64,000 bases of DNA from JAAXIE01 sp965204245 (GCA_965204245.1 CBDBED010000001.1:372001-436000); one strand, 5' to 3'. Positions 9,352 through 19,737 are shown, numbered from the stretch's first letter. Notes: generated from the letters alone by a model not told the origin. Numbers and translations are program-made.

Positions 9352-11226
9352 TCAGTTCTTGCGGGGAGCCATCTCCCAGTAGCTCAGCCAGTCCAACTCA
9401 GCGGGAGCGGCCTTCCATGAACCTACCCTGCCACTGAGAGGCCACACGGCGTTCTCAGCATACAGAGGCATGCTGAACACTTGGTCGAAGATGAACTTCG
9501 CCAACTCACCCTGCACACCCCACCGTGCGTCGGTGTCCTGGGTTGACCGTACCTCCTCAATGAGCCGGTCGATCTCGGGGTGATTGACTCCAAACATGTC
9601 GTTGCTGGACGAACTGTATACGGTTCCGTACACCCTCAGAGGCTCGGGGAAGCTGGGGGCGTCATTCAGCCCGTATATGTCGTTCGCCTTGCGGGCTTGG
9701 CTTATGGTCCTGTAGGACGCAGCCTGCACGTTACGCAACTCGGTTTCCAGTCCGATCTGCTCCCACATTCCGGCCACAGCGTCCTTGACCAGCAGCAACG
9801 TGCCAGTGCCGGACCTCTTGGCGATGGGCACCTTGAATCCATCGGGATACCCTGCCTCTGTCAGCAGTTCCATAGCCCGTTCAGGGTTGTACTCCCACGA
9901 CAAGTCATTCAGGCCCAATTGCTCCATACGGCCTCGGTTGGCCCAGATACCAATGTACCAAGGCTCGCCCTCACCGAAAGCGATATTGTTGATCAGGGCC
10001 TCTCGGTCGATGGAGATCGTCATCGCCTCGCGCACCTTCAGGGCACGCTCCCAGTCAGCGGAACCCACCTCGCGGTCGCAGGACACCCAGGGGCGCCTCT
10101 GGTCCTCGTCACTGCCGTCGTCGCAGAAATAGGTGTAGCTGGTGCCTTCCTCGTCCACCCTTACCCGTATGTTTCCATTGGCATCAGGATGATGGTGTGG
10201 GGAGTCGGGAGTGTAGTGACCACCGCCGAACCACAGCATCTGGACGATGGCTCCAGGGAATATCATGAAACTCTGGCCCTCAACGGGGGTGTCTTTCATC
10301 GCTTGGATGGAGTCCGAGTTGAATATGCCGGTGTCCAAGTTGCCCGACAGGAAGTTGGACAAGCGAGTGGACTCTTCCAGCATGTCGTGCCAGATCATCT
10401 CCGCGAAGTCGGGGGTGTGTCGCCAATGGCCTTCCACCGCCTTCATTATCCGGCGGTCGTCGGTGATATGCTCCACCATCTCCCAAGGCGCGGTGCCTAC
10501 ATCCTCCAGCAACGCCACGTCTTGTCCCACGGTCTCATAGTGCTTCTTGCTGTTCATGGAGAAACCGGGGATGGGAGCTTGGCTATACCACGTCAACTCA
10601 AAGGTAGGCTCGGGACGCGTCAGTTCCACGGTGTAGTCGTCGATCTTCGTCAGCGTGCAGCCGTCACACTCGAACACCCTGCGAGTATTGCCTGCCTGCA
10701 CATGGTTCGAGCCTTCGCGGGCTATTTCGCCGATTGACCAGATGAAATCGTCGGCATTGAACTCACCCCAGTCACCCGCGGCCGAAGCACCTGCGTGCCA
10801 CTTGGCACCCTCTTGCAGGTACATGGTGTAGGTCAACCCGTCAGGCGATATGTCAAAGCTCTTGATCAAGCGGGGCGCCCACTCGCCTTCATAGTCCATG
10901 ATGAAGAGCGTTTCGTGCGTGACCAGTTCAGCGAACCGGTTCTTGAAGTAGCCAGCATCATAAAGGGTTGCCACATAGGGCCCGAGGCCCGACATACCCA
11001 CGTTGAACGTGCCCTCTGGCTTCTTGCCATCCATCATTGCATCCGCTGGAGCGGGTGCCTCTGTCGCTGGTGCCGCCGTCGGCGTGGCAGCTACCGCAGG
11101 CTCGGGCGCTGCTGTCGCTGCGGGCTCCGGTGTATCCGTTGCCTCCTCACCGCAGGCGATAATGACTGCCAGCAGTAGCAGCAAAATCCCCACGATGGCG
11201 GCCTTGGCTCTTCTGTTCCCTAGCAT
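9352..11226 (-). CDS. ABC transporter substrate-binding lipoprotein, family 5 (paralog 1)
   Basis: Extracytoplasmic binding protein of the oligopeptide/dipeptide class (SBP_bac_5), 624 residues. The signal peptide AAIVGILLLLLAVIIACG ends in a lipobox with the Cys near residue 25. A Pro/Ala/Thr-rich linker to about residue 65 tethers the domain to the membrane. The body has LTYTMYLQEGAKWHAG and ALINNIAFGEGEPWYIGIWAN. GGAGGT lies upstream of the ATG at 11226. The next two genes are close paralogs, and no permease or ATPase gene lies nearby, so the transporter must be encoded elsewhere. Peptide specificity is a family default; the ligand cannot be read from sequence. Confidence 0.9.
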   Translation of the reverse strand: MLGNRRAKAAIVGILLLLLAVIIACGEEATDTPEPAATAAPEPAVAATPTAAPATEAPAPADAMMDGKKPEGTFNVGMSGLGPYVATLYDAGYFKNRFAELVTHETLFIMDYEGEWAPRLIKSFDISPDGLTYTMYLQEGAKWHAGASAAGDWGEFNADDFIWSIGEIAREGSNHVQAGNTRRVFECDGCTLTKIDDYTVELTRPEPTFELTWYSQAPIPGFSMNSKKHYETVGQDVALLEDVGTAPWEMVEHITDDRRIMKAVEGHWRHTPDFAEMIWHDMLEESTRLSNFLSGNLDTGIFNSDSIQAMKDTPVEGQSFMIFPGAIVQMLWFGGGHYTPDSPHHHPDANGNIRVRVDEEGTSYTYFCDDGSDEDQRRPWVSCDREVGSADWERALKVREAMTISIDREALINNIAFGEGEPWYIGIWANRGRMEQLGLNDLSWEYNPERAMELLTEAGYPDGFKVPIAKRSGTGTLLLVKDAVAGMWEQIGLETELRNVQAASYRTISQARKANDIYGLNDAPSFPEPLRVYGTVYSSSSNDMFGVNHPEIDRLIEEVRSTQDTDARWGVQGELAKFIFDQVFSMPLYAENAVWPLSGRVGSWKAAPAELDWLSYWEMAPRKN

Positions 11227-11304
11227 CCAATGACCTCCATTACTAATACTCCCGCCGCGTTGGTCGAACCAACAGGCTTCCTGAACCGCCCAAAGCGACG
11301 CCGT

Positions 11305-11333
11305 AGGCTATCAGAGTGCCCACCTATAGTCAA
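11305..11333 (-). promoter_or_regulatory. Sigma70-like promoter of substrate-binding paralog 1
   Basis: On the minus strand TTGACT (11333-11328), a 17-nt spacer and TAGCCT (11310-11305) lie about 80 nt upstream of the ATG at 11226. A 22-nt block spanning the -10 region (11295-11316) recurs with two differences upstream of paralog 2 at the same distance (69 nt from the start codon to the near edge). Confidence 0.65.
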
Positions 11334-11367
11334 ATTTGCTGCTCTGACACATGAGGCCCACAAAGCG

Positions 11368-11395
11368 AGAGCCCCGGCCATAAAGCCGGGGCTCT
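11368..11395 (-). terminator. Rho-independent terminator of substrate-binding paralog 2
   Basis: AGAGCCCCGGC and GCCGGGGCTCT form an 11-bp perfect stem around a 6-nt loop, 27 nt past the stop of the gene ending at 11422. It is of the same GAGCCCCG type as the terminators behind the other two paralogs. Confidence 0.75.
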
Positions 11396-11421
11396 GCATT
11401 CCTTTGTCGCCGTTGGGTAGC

Positions 11422-13410
11422 TTACTGGCGGCGGCGTGGGTGGTCCCAGTAGCTCAGCCAGTCAAGCTCCGCAGGGGAAGCCTGCCACGAGTCTACTTCA
11501 GGACCAAGAGGCCACACGGCGTTTTCAGCGTACAGAGGCATGCTCAGGACGTTGTCATAGATGAACTTGGCCAAGTCGCCCTGTATGCGCCAGCGCGCAT
11601 CAGTGTCCAACTCGTCTTCCGAGTCCTCAATGAACTTGTCCAATGCCGGGTGGTTTGTCCCGAACAGGTTGGTTCCCCGAGAGTGGTAAACCGTGCTGTA
11701 CACACGCAGGGGCTCGGGGAAGCTCGGAGCGTCGTTCAACCCGTAGATGTCGTTGACCTTCCTGGCTTGGCTGGTCACACGATATGCAGCGGGCTGCTGG
11801 TTCTGCAGGGTTACGTCCAAGCCCATCTCCAGCCAGTCGGTGGCCACAGCGTCCTTCACCAAAAGAAGGGTGCCGGTGCCCAAGCGCTTGTTCACGCGGA
11901 CGGAGAACCCATTGGGGTAACCGGCCTCTTCAAGGAGGTGCTTGGCTTCAGCGGGATCGTAGTCCATCTCGCCGGGGCCCAGGTTGTCCAAGCCCAGTTG
12001 CGCCATCCGGCCACGGTTGGCCCAGATGCCGACGTACCAAGGCTCGCCCTCACCGAAGGCAATGTTGTTGATCAGGCTCTGCCGGTCGATAGACCGCAAC
12101 ATCGCCGTTCGCACCTTGAGCGCTCGCTCCCACTCAGCGGAAGCAGGGTCGGCATTGCAGGAGATCCATGGACGCCGGTTGTCGGAACTCATCTCCGTGG
12201 CGACGCCATTCACGATCTCCGAGTCGTCACAAATCTCCGTGTACTCGTAGTCCGGAGCTGCCTCGGCTGGGGAGCCGGGCGTGTAGTGCAGTCCCTCGTG
12301 CCACAGCATCTGGATGATGGCAGCAGGGAAGACCATGAACTTCACGTCGGGGTGCGTCCCGGCACTGATGGCATCCTGTATCGCTCGCCGCGAGTCTGCG
12401 TTGAAGATGCCCGTGTCCAGTTCGCCCGCTAGGAAGTTGGCCAAGCGGGTGGACTCTTCCGGTATGTCGTGCCAGATCATCTCCGCGAATTCAGGCGTGT
12501 GCCTCCAGTGGTTTTCCACCGCTTTCATGTGGCGACGCACGTCTGTCACGTGTTCCACCATCTCCCAAGGCGCGGTGCCTACGTCTTCAAGCAGGGCAAC
12601 ATCCTGCCCCACCGTGTCATAGTGCACTTTGCTGTTCATGGAGAACCCGGGGATGGGGGCTTGGCTGAACCATGTCAACTGGAAGGTGGGCTTGGGCCTC
12701 TTGAGCTCCACCGTATGGTCGTCGATCTTGGTCAGCGAGCAGCCGTCGCAGAGGAACACTCGCTCGGTGTTTCCGCGCTGCACATGCTTCCCGCCCTCTT
12801 TGCCGATCTCGCCGATGGACCAGATGAAGTCGTCGGCGTTGAAGTTACCCCAATCGCCTTGGGACTCAGCACCAGCATGCCACTTGGCGCCTTCCTGCAG
12901 ACGAATGGTGTAAGTAAGGGCGTCGGGTGATATATCAAAGCCCGAGACCAAGCGGTGTTCCCACTCACCGTCGTATCCCATTACGAACAGCGTCTCGTGG
13001 GTAACCAGCTCCGCAAACCGGTTCTGGAAATAACCCGCGTCGTAGTTGGTGGCCACGTATGGACCAAGGTTGGCCATGCCAACGTCCAGAACGCCCTCAG
13101 GCTTCATCGCCATCATGGCATCGTCTGGCTCGGGGGTGGCCGCCGCAGGTGCGGGCGCGGCCGTGGGAGTAGCAGCAGCCGGGGCGGCCGGGGCTTGAGT
13201 GACAGCGGCCGGGGCCGGAGTAGCCGCATCCGGTGTCTGTCCCGTAACCGATGGGGGCAGAGTGACTACCTCAGCGGCAGACGTAGCTGCCGGGTCTGGC
13301 GTGGCCGGTGCCGGAGCCTCGGTAGCTTCCTCTCCGCAAGCTATGATCACCGCCAATAGCAGGAGCAGCACCCCTACTATGACGGATTTGCCTCTCCAAG
13401 TACCTAACAT
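11422..13410 (-). CDS. ABC transporter substrate-binding lipoprotein, family 5 (paralog 2)
   Basis: Second copy of the tandem peptide-type binding protein, 662 residues. ATG 13410 is chosen over an upstream in-frame start at 13443 because GGAGGT precedes it and the lipoprotein signal (VIVGVLLLLLAVIIACG, Cys near residue 24) then begins normally. The linker is longer than in paralog 1, at about 90 residues rich in Ala, Pro and Thr. The segment LPPSVTGQTP in it is shared with paralog 3. The ligand-binding body matches paralog 1 throughout, including LINNIAFGEGEPWYVGIWAN. It has its own promoter and terminator, so the three copies can be expressed independently. Confidence 0.9.
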   Translation of the reverse strand: MLGTWRGKSVIVGVLLLLLAVIIACGEEATEAPAPATPDPAATSAAEVVTLPPSVTGQTPDAATPAPAAVTQAPAAPAAATPTAAPAPAAATPEPDDAMMAMKPEGVLDVGMANLGPYVATNYDAGYFQNRFAELVTHETLFVMGYDGEWEHRLVSGFDISPDALTYTIRLQEGAKWHAGAESQGDWGNFNADDFIWSIGEIGKEGGKHVQRGNTERVFLCDGCSLTKIDDHTVELKRPKPTFQLTWFSQAPIPGFSMNSKVHYDTVGQDVALLEDVGTAPWEMVEHVTDVRRHMKAVENHWRHTPEFAEMIWHDIPEESTRLANFLAGELDTGIFNADSRRAIQDAISAGTHPDVKFMVFPAAIIQMLWHEGLHYTPGSPAEAAPDYEYTEICDDSEIVNGVATEMSSDNRRPWISCNADPASAEWERALKVRTAMLRSIDRQSLINNIAFGEGEPWYVGIWANRGRMAQLGLDNLGPGEMDYDPAEAKHLLEEAGYPNGFSVRVNKRLGTGTLLLVKDAVATDWLEMGLDVTLQNQQPAAYRVTSQARKVNDIYGLNDAPSFPEPLRVYSTVYHSRGTNLFGTNHPALDKFIEDSEDELDTDARWRIQGDLAKFIYDNVLSMPLYAENAVWPLGPEVDSWQASPAELDWLSYWDHPRRRQ

Positions 13411-13488
13411 CCATGACCTCCAATCAAGTATGCCAATACCCAATGGAAGGCGCCAAGCAAAATTAGGCGCCCGCCAAGGCGACGACGT

Positions 13489-13517
13489 AGGTTATCAGAG
13501 CGTTTCGCCGTCGTCAA
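13489..13517 (-). promoter_or_regulatory. Sigma70-like promoter of substrate-binding paralog 2
   Basis: Minus-strand TTGACG (13517-13512), 17-nt spacer, TAACCT (13494-13489). The surrounding block 13479-13500 is nearly identical to the one before paralog 1 and sits at the same 69-nt distance from the start codon. Confidence 0.65.
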
Positions 13518-13640
13518 TCCATGGCAAGGGTTTATTTGCCGCTTTACGGCACATACGGACTCTGGGAAACGCTCCGCAAGCCTGTCAGTGGCGGCGCCAT
13601 AAGCACAATGGTAGCGTTATGTACGGTTTCCGAGACGAAA

Positions 13641-13670
13641 CAGAGCCCCGACATGACTGTCGGGGCTCTG
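13641..13670 (-). terminator. Rho-independent terminator of substrate-binding paralog 3
   Basis: CAGAGCCCCGACA and TGTCGGGGCTCTG form a 13-bp perfect stem around a 4-nt loop, 30 nt past the stop at 13700. On the minus strand it runs into TTTCGTCTCGG. Confidence 0.75.
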
Positions 13671-13699
13671 CCTAAGGCAACATCCTGTGCCCTGTGTTA

Positions 13700-15617
13700 C
13701 TACTTCCGCCGTGGCATATCCCAGTAGCTCAGCCAGTCCAACTCCGCAGGAGCTACCTGCCAGGAGTCCACCTTCCCGCTGAGAGGCCAGACCGCATTCT
13801 CAGCGTACAGGGGCATGCTGAGTACGTTCTCAAAGATGAACTCGGCCAGCTCGCCCTGCACCCTCCACCGCTCGTCGGTGTCATAGGTGGTCTCCGCCCT
13901 CGCAATCAGCTCATCCATTATTGGGTGATTTACACCGAATGAGCCACCGCTGGATGACGTGTAGACGGTGCTATACACCCGCAGCGGCTCCGGGAAGCTG
14001 GGAGCGTCGTTCAGGCCATAGACGTCTATAGCCGTTCGCTGCTGGCTCTTCACACGGTAGGAGGCAGGCTGCTCGTTCCGCAGCTTGGTCGTTAGCCCGA
14101 TCTTCTCCCACATTCCGCCGACGGCATCCTTGACCGTGAGCAGCGTGCCGGTGCCCAGCCTCTTCGCAACAGGGACCTCGAAGCCATCGGGGTACCCGGC
14201 TTCTACCAGCAATTGCTTGGCCAACACGGGATCGTAGTCCATGGGCCTAGGGCCGTCGGGCGGTCCCAGCTTGTCCAAGCCGAGCTGTGCCATCCGGCCA
14301 CGGTTGGCCCAGATGCCGATGTACCAAGGCTCGCCCTCTCCGAACGCGATGTTGTTGATCAACTCATCACGGTTGATGGCCCGCAGCATCGCCTCTCGCA
14401 CCTTCCGAGCACGCTCCCACTCGGCGGAGTTCACGTCACGATCGCAGGCAACCCAAACACGTGTGTCTGCGCCGTTCTCGCCGTTGTCACAGAGGTTCCG
14501 GTAGTCGGAGTAGTGTGGGTCCACCGGCACCTTGACCTTGCCCTCTGCATCGGGATGGTGGTACGGGGAATCCGGCGTGTAATAATTGCCTTCGTGCCAG
14601 AGCATCTGGATGATGGCTGCGGGGAAGACCATGAACGTCAACCCGTCAACCGGGTCGTCCTTCATGGCCTGGATGGAGTCCGAGTTGAAGATGCCCGTGT
14701 CCAGCTGCCCAGCTTGGAAGTTGGCCAGCTTGGTGGACTCTTCAGGTATGTCCCACCAGATCATCTCGGCGAACTCGGGGCGTGTGCCTCCAGTGGTCCT
14801 CGACCGCCCTCATGCGCCGCAATTCGTCGGTCTTGTGCTCCACCATCTCCCAGGGAGCAGTGCCCACGTCCTGCAACACAGCCTCTTCGTTTGTCACCGA
14901 CTCGAAATGCTTCTTGCTGTTCATCGAGAAGCCCGGGATGGGGGCTTGGCTATACCAAGTGAGCTGGAAGGTGGGCGTAGGGCGCTTGAGTTGGACGGTG
15001 TATTCGTCGATCTTGGTCAACTCGCAGCCGTCGCACCTGAACACTTTACGGGTATTCCCGCTCTGTACGTGCTTCCCGCCTTCACGAGCAATCTCTTCAA
15101 TGGAAAAGATGAAGTCATCGGCGTTTAGCTCACCCCAGTCTCCGGGGTTGGTCCTGTTGTGCCACTTTGCGCCCTCTTGCAGCCTGATAGTGTAGGTCAG
15201 CCCGTCGGCTGAGACGTCAAAGCCGCTGACCAAGCGATGCTCCCACTCGCCGTCATACCCCATGATGAACAGGGTCTCGTGGGTCACCAACTCAGCGAAC
15301 CTGTTCTGGAAATAGCCCGCATCGTACAACGTCGCTACATACGGCCCCAGAACTGCCATCCCCACGTTCAATGTCCCTTGCGGCCCTTCATCCGGCGCCA
15401 TAGCCGCGTCTGGAGATGGGCTGGGCGAAGGGGTGGCAACTGGTGTCTGTCCCGTAACAGATGGGGGAAGGGTCACAATTTCCGCAGCAGGAGCCCCCGG
15501 GGTCGCGGCTGGTGGCGCCGCTGTCTCCTCGGCTTCCTCACCGCAGGCGATTATCACCGCCAGCAGCAGGAGCAGTATTCCTACAATGACTGCCTTGCCT
15601 CTCCTTGTACCTGTCAC
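13700..15617 (-). pseudogene. ABC transporter substrate-binding lipoprotein, family 5 (paralog 3), frameshifted
   Basis: Third tandem copy, split into an N-terminal frame (15617-14742) and a C-terminal frame (up to 14764, ending 13700). The first frame reads HWRHTP and then goes astray; the paralogs read HTPEFAEMIWHD at this point, and the second frame resumes with MIWWDIPEEST. One extra base in a run of four G (14777-14780 on the plus strand) explains the break; paralog 2 has two G at the matching point. Removing it restores about 638 residues with lipobox, linker and LINNIAFGEGEPWYIGIWAN. GTG 15617 follows GGAGGTGACCG. This may be a sequencing error rather than a real pseudogene, because promoter, terminator and both halves look intact. 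Confidence 0.85.
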
Positions 15618-15702
15618 CGGTCACCTCCAAATAAGATGATGTCGGAAGATACCTTGGTCGAATAGCAGCTTCAGAGGAACCTTTCCCGCCGTTTAGGGCG
15701 CG

Positions 15703-15732
15703 ACGTTATCATGTACATCAACACTAAGTCAA
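15703..15732 (-). promoter_or_regulatory. Sigma70-like promoter of substrate-binding paralog 3
   Basis: Minus-strand TTGACT (15732-15727), 18-nt spacer, TAACGT (15708-15703), about 85 nt upstream of GTG 15617. The position and the TGATAAC core match the promoters of the two other paralogs, but the flanks have diverged. Confidence 0.6.
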
Positions 15733-15788
15733 TATATTTCTGCCATTATCTGAATGTACTACGTTCATATACATGAGGATTATCGACG

Positions 15789-15817
15789 TTGTGCGCATCG
15801 CATTCCGCGTCTAGAAT
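15789..15817 (+). promoter_or_regulatory. Sigma70-like promoter of the acyl-CoA ligase operon
   Basis: TTGTGC (15789-15794), 17-nt spacer and TAGAAT (15812-15817) precede the start codon at 15851 by 33 nt, with GGAGG upstream of the ATG. The 230-nt gap between the divergent genes is markedly AT-richer than its surroundings. Confidence 0.5.
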
Positions 15818-15850
15818 AAATCCCATACAGCAGCTTTCGGAGGCGCTGCC

Positions 15851-17504
15851 ATGATGAAATATCCTCTTACTATCAACACCGTCCTTAATCGGGCAAACGC
15901 CTACTTCTCAAAGAAGGAAATCGTCACAAGACTTCCTGAAGGAATCCATCGATATTCCTACTCCGACCTCCACCGCCGGGTGTGCCGCCTTGCCAACGCT
16001 CTTTCGTCCCTAGGCGTGGGCACCGGCGACCGTGTCGGTGTTTTCGGCTGGAACACCTTCCGCTACTTGGAGGCTTATTTCGCCGCCCCCTGCATGGGCG
16101 CAGTAGTCCATACCATCAACATCCGCCTCGCCCCCAACGACCTCGTACACATCATCAACCACGCCAAGGACAAGGTGCTCCTCATTGACGAGGACCTGCT
16201 ACCTGCCATCGAAGCCATCGCGCCACGCCTGGACACGGTGCAGCAATTCGTAGTGATGACCGAGAGCGAGGTCACATCCCAAAGCCTGCCCAACGCCCAC
16301 AACTACGAAAGTCTGCTGGCCCAAGCCTCCGACAGCTACGACTTCCCCGATCTGGACGAGGACGCCCCTGCCGGCCTCTGCTACACCTCCGCCACCACCG
16401 GGAACCCCAAGGGCGTGACATACTCCCACCGCGGCCTCTACCTCCACACCCTGACCCAGTGCATGACCGACTCCCTCGCCCTCACCGAGCGCGACGTGAT
16501 TCTCCCAGTGGTCCCCATGTTCCACGCCAACACTTGGGGCGTGCCCTACACATCCGCCTTCCTCGGCGCCACCCTCGTGCTGCCCGGCCCCCGCCCGGAT
16601 GCTGCCGCCGTCTGCAACCTCATCCAGCAGGAAAGGGTGACAATCAGCCTCGGCGTGCCAACTATCTGGATTGGCGTCCTGGATTACGTTGCGCGCTCTG
16701 AAAACTCCTGCGACTTGAGCAGCCTCCGCTCTCTGGTCAGCGGCGGCTCTGCCGTCCCTCCCTACATGTTCCGCGCCCTTCGATGAGCTTGGTATCCCCA
16801 TGACCCACGCCTACGGCATGACCGAGGCCACCCCCCTTGTCACCATCTGCAATTACAAGAGCCACATGGACTCATGGAACGCCGACGAGAAGATGGCCGT
16901 CCGCGTAAAGCAGGGCCTCCCCGTTGCCGGACTCGAGATACGGCTCGTGGACGAAAACGGCACGGACCTCCCTTGGGACGGAGAACAGCAGGGAGAACTC
17001 CTCGTCCGCGGTCCGTGGATTGCCAGCGAGTATCTGGACGATGAGCGCACCGCCGACACCTTCATCGGCGGCTGGTACCACACCGGTGATGTCGTCACCA
17101 TCGACCCCGAGGGCTATGTCCAGATCATCGACCGCGCCAAGGACATGGTGAAAAGCGGCGGCGAATGGATTTCCTCCGTCGACCTCGAGGCAGCCATAAT
17201 GGCCCATCCCGCCGTCTACGAGGCCGCCGTCATTGGCATACCTCACGAGCGCTGGCAGGAACGCCCCCTGGCCTACGTGGTCCCCACCCCCGAACAGAAG
17301 GACTCCCTGGATCGCGATACCATACTCACCCACTTGCAGGACACGTTCGCCCGCTGGTGGCTCCCCGACGACGTCATATTCATAGACGAAATGCCCAAGA
17401 CCGCCGTAGGCAAGTTCGACAAAAAGGTCCTGCGCCTGCGATATGCCAGCGAGGCAGCAACCGCCCCAACAAGCGCCCCAACAAGCAACGGAGGCACTCA
17501 ATGA
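15851..17504 (+). pseudogene. Acyl-CoA ligase (AMP-binding, medium/long-chain type), frameshifted
   Basis: Activates a carboxylic acid to its CoA thioester through an acyl-AMP. The N-terminal frame (15851-16786) has the P-loop YTSATTGNPKGVTYSHRG and VPMFHANTWG. It ends prematurely at MFRALR. The second frame (to 17504) begins at THAYGMTEATPLV and has GWYHTGDVVTIDPEGY, IIDRAKDMVKSGGEW and the C-terminal lysine motif TAVGKFDKKVLR. One extra T near 16779-16780 explains the break: without it the join reads FRALDELGIPMTHAYGMTE. The repaired length of about 550 residues is normal. The 3' end overlaps the next gene by ATGA. It could be a real lesion or a base-calling error. Confidence 0.85.
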
Positions 17505-18475
17505 AAGCCGCGGTCATCCACGAAACAGGCAACGAAGACGTATTCCGCTACGAAGACGTTCCCGACCCCGAGCCCCGCCCTCGCCAAGTGCTCCTCCGCA
17601 TAGAGTCCGCCTCCGTCAACAGGGGCGATCTCTTCCGACGCGACGGCAGCTACGGCGGCGGTGCTGCCCCATCTCTCCCCCTGATAATCGGCTGGGACGT
17701 GGCCGGTACCATCATCGAAGTCGGCTCCGAGGTACGCAACCGCGAGGTAGGCCAGCGAGTGGTAGCCACTCTGCCCCACGGCGGCTACGCCGAGATGACC
17801 GCCGTCAACGAGGCAGGCACCGTGCCCATACCCGACAGCGTCTCCATGGACGAGGCAGCCAGCATACCCATCGTCTTTCTCACCTCTTGGTTCGCCCTGC
17901 TCAACGTAGCCAACCTGAAGGAAGGCGAGACAGCTTTGATTCAGTCCGCAGGCAGCGGCGTCGGCATGGCTGGCATCCAGATTGCCAAGAACTTGGGCTG
18001 CACCGTCATCACCACTGCTGGTTCCCAAGACAAGCTGGACAAAGCCCGCGAACTCGGCGCAGACCACTGCATCAACTACACCGAAACCGATTTCCTAGCC
18101 GAGACCATGTCCATAACCGACCGCACTGGCGTCGACGTAGTCCTCGAAGCCGTCGGTGGCGAAGTCCTCACCAAGAGCATTCAAGCCCTGGGAATGGGAG
18201 GCCGCGCCGTCACCGTCGGCAACACCAGTCGCCAGCCCGCCACCGTCGAACCGGGCCTGATGCTGAACCGCCTCCTCACCCTCCAGGGCTTCTCCCTAGC
18301 CGCCCAGATGGGCGCCGGAGGCGTCATGCAGGAACTCCAGACCATCCTCGACCTCTTCGCCCAAGGCAAGCTCCGCACCGTAATCGACCGCGTCTTCCCC
18401 CTGAGCGAGGCAGGCAACGCACACCGGCATCTAGCCGACAGGAGGAACTTCGGGAAGGTGTTGTTGAGGCCGTAA
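17501..18475 (+). CDS. Quinone oxidoreductase-like medium-chain dehydrogenase
   Basis: NAD(P)H-dependent, zinc-free MDR enzyme of the QOR type, 324 residues. It starts MKAAVIHETGNEDVFRYED; the catalytic-domain landmark is SVNRGDLFRRDG, the substrate cleft has LPLIIGWDVAGTI, and the Rossmann motif is AGSGVGMAGIQIAKNLG. The structural-zinc cysteines are absent. The frame is open upstream to 17165, but ATG 17501 is chosen because it overlaps the acyl-CoA ligase stop as ATGA, which implies coupled translation. The pairing with an acyl-CoA ligase suggests a role in acid or acyl-CoA metabolism; the substrate is unknown. Confidence 0.87.
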   Translation: MKAAVIHETGNEDVFRYEDVPDPEPRPRQVLLRIESASVNRGDLFRRDGSYGGGAAPSLPLIIGWDVAGTIIEVGSEVRNREVGQRVVATLPHGGYAEMTAVNEAGTVPIPDSVSMDEAASIPIVFLTSWFALLNVANLKEGETALIQSAGSGVGMAGIQIAKNLGCTVITTAGSQDKLDKARELGADHCINYTETDFLAETMSITDRTGVDVVLEAVGGEVLTKSIQALGMGGRAVTVGNTSRQPATVEPGLMLNRLLTLQGFSLAAQMGAGGVMQELQTILDLFAQGKLRTVIDRVFPLSEAGNAHRHLADRRNFGKVLLRP

Positions 18476-18526
18476 CTGCGTCCTAGTACACATAGCTGAA
18501 ATTCCTTCATTGGGAGCAATTCGACA

Positions 18527-19610
18527 ATGAAAATCGAGATAGGAGAATCTCTCGGATATTCCTATTTGCGGCACGTCAAAGGCTGCTGGCTGGTGCAGGC
18601 CAACTGGAAGCCATCAGAGCATTGGGTCAAGCACATGACCGATGATGCTCTGGAATCGTTGTTCCAAGAGATGCGACGACGGTTTGACCCCGCCAGCGAA
18701 GTCTTTGGGGGGACAAAGAATAGCGGTCAATTTTTGCGGCAAGCAGAAATCGACGTGGTTGGTATCGACCAGAGTGGCGGCGTTCACGCTATGGAAGTCG
18801 CCTTTCACGAAGCGGGCCTGAATTATCAGCGCGGGTCCCGCGACAACGTCCTAAAGAAACTACTCAGGACAAAGTTAGTCCTCGACGCTTATCATCCGCA
18901 TGACGTGAAACGCACCATCTATTTCGTCTCACCCAAGGTTAACCCGGGACCGCAACAGCTATTGAAGGAAGTTTTTGAACGTTTGCAACAGGAATATGAT
19001 TTGGTTCATTGGTCATTGCTGACCAACGAGGGGTTCACCCAAGAGATGCTAAAGCCTACCCTCGACAAGGCGGAAACAGTAGCGGACACATCGGAACTCT
19101 TTCTTCGGTCTGCAAAGCTGATGAAGCTGACACGGGACGAGCAGGGCAACTACGATTCAAGTCGGTCTCATGGGGTATCTGAAGGCGCTGTAACAAATAA
19201 AAGACGCCAAGAATCGACGCAGGGCATCGAATTTCAGCATATCGTAAGGGGCTTGATGAAAACACTTCTAGATGGCAGTCATGAAATCCTCGAAGAACGG
19301 TGTTTGCAAAATCTGACCGACCCCTCATACTGTCGAACTGCTTTGCAGCTGCAAATCGGTGGGCTATCCCTGTTGCGTCGGAAAGAGCAAGGAACGAAGA
19401 TCAGTGGAACACGCTAGGTATTGGAGTCATCTGTACGGAGGGATGTACTATGTCACAAACAACTGGTGGCTGACACACCATGTCCACAACGCCAAGAGTC
19501 TTCTTGCATTCATAGAGTACCTGCTTTCGAAGGAACAGGATGCTGCCAGTGTTGCGGCTTTAGAATCACACCAAAAGTCTATTCAAACTTACTTGTCGTC
19601 TTACCCCTAA
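18527..19610 (+). pseudogene. PD-(D/E)XK nuclease-like protein, frameshifted near the C-terminus
   Basis: The first frame (18527-19417, 296 residues) has ESLGYSYLRHVKGCWLVQANWK, then EIDVVGIDQSGGVHAMEVAFHE near residues 70-95. The latter resembles a PD-(D/E)XK core, with D of EID and E of MEVA, but the usual lysine position is alanine. It stops at ISGTR. Without the extra base at 19415 the frame continues as RRYWSHLYGGMYYVTNNWW and ends at 19610, a compact aromatic-rich tail that reads as true protein. The repaired length is about 360 residues. The family name is uncertain; a role in restriction or DNA repair is inference. The gene stands alone and is less GC-rich than its neighbours, which suggests transfer. 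Confidence 0.6.
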
Positions 19611-19737
19611 GCCAAGCCCCCACATCCACCGCCGCCTAGCCTACCGCCGCAAGTTCTAGAAAGTCCTCGTCCGCCCCCTAATGAGGCGCGCCAACGGCGC
19701 TCAATCAGCGACCATGCACGGCGCCGCTGTTGTGTAT

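Noticed and set aside
9580..10737. Long plus-strand frame inside the first substrate-binding gene
   Set aside because: Antisense to a well-supported lipoprotein gene and without any recognisable domain; a similar shadow occurs at 11230-12432.
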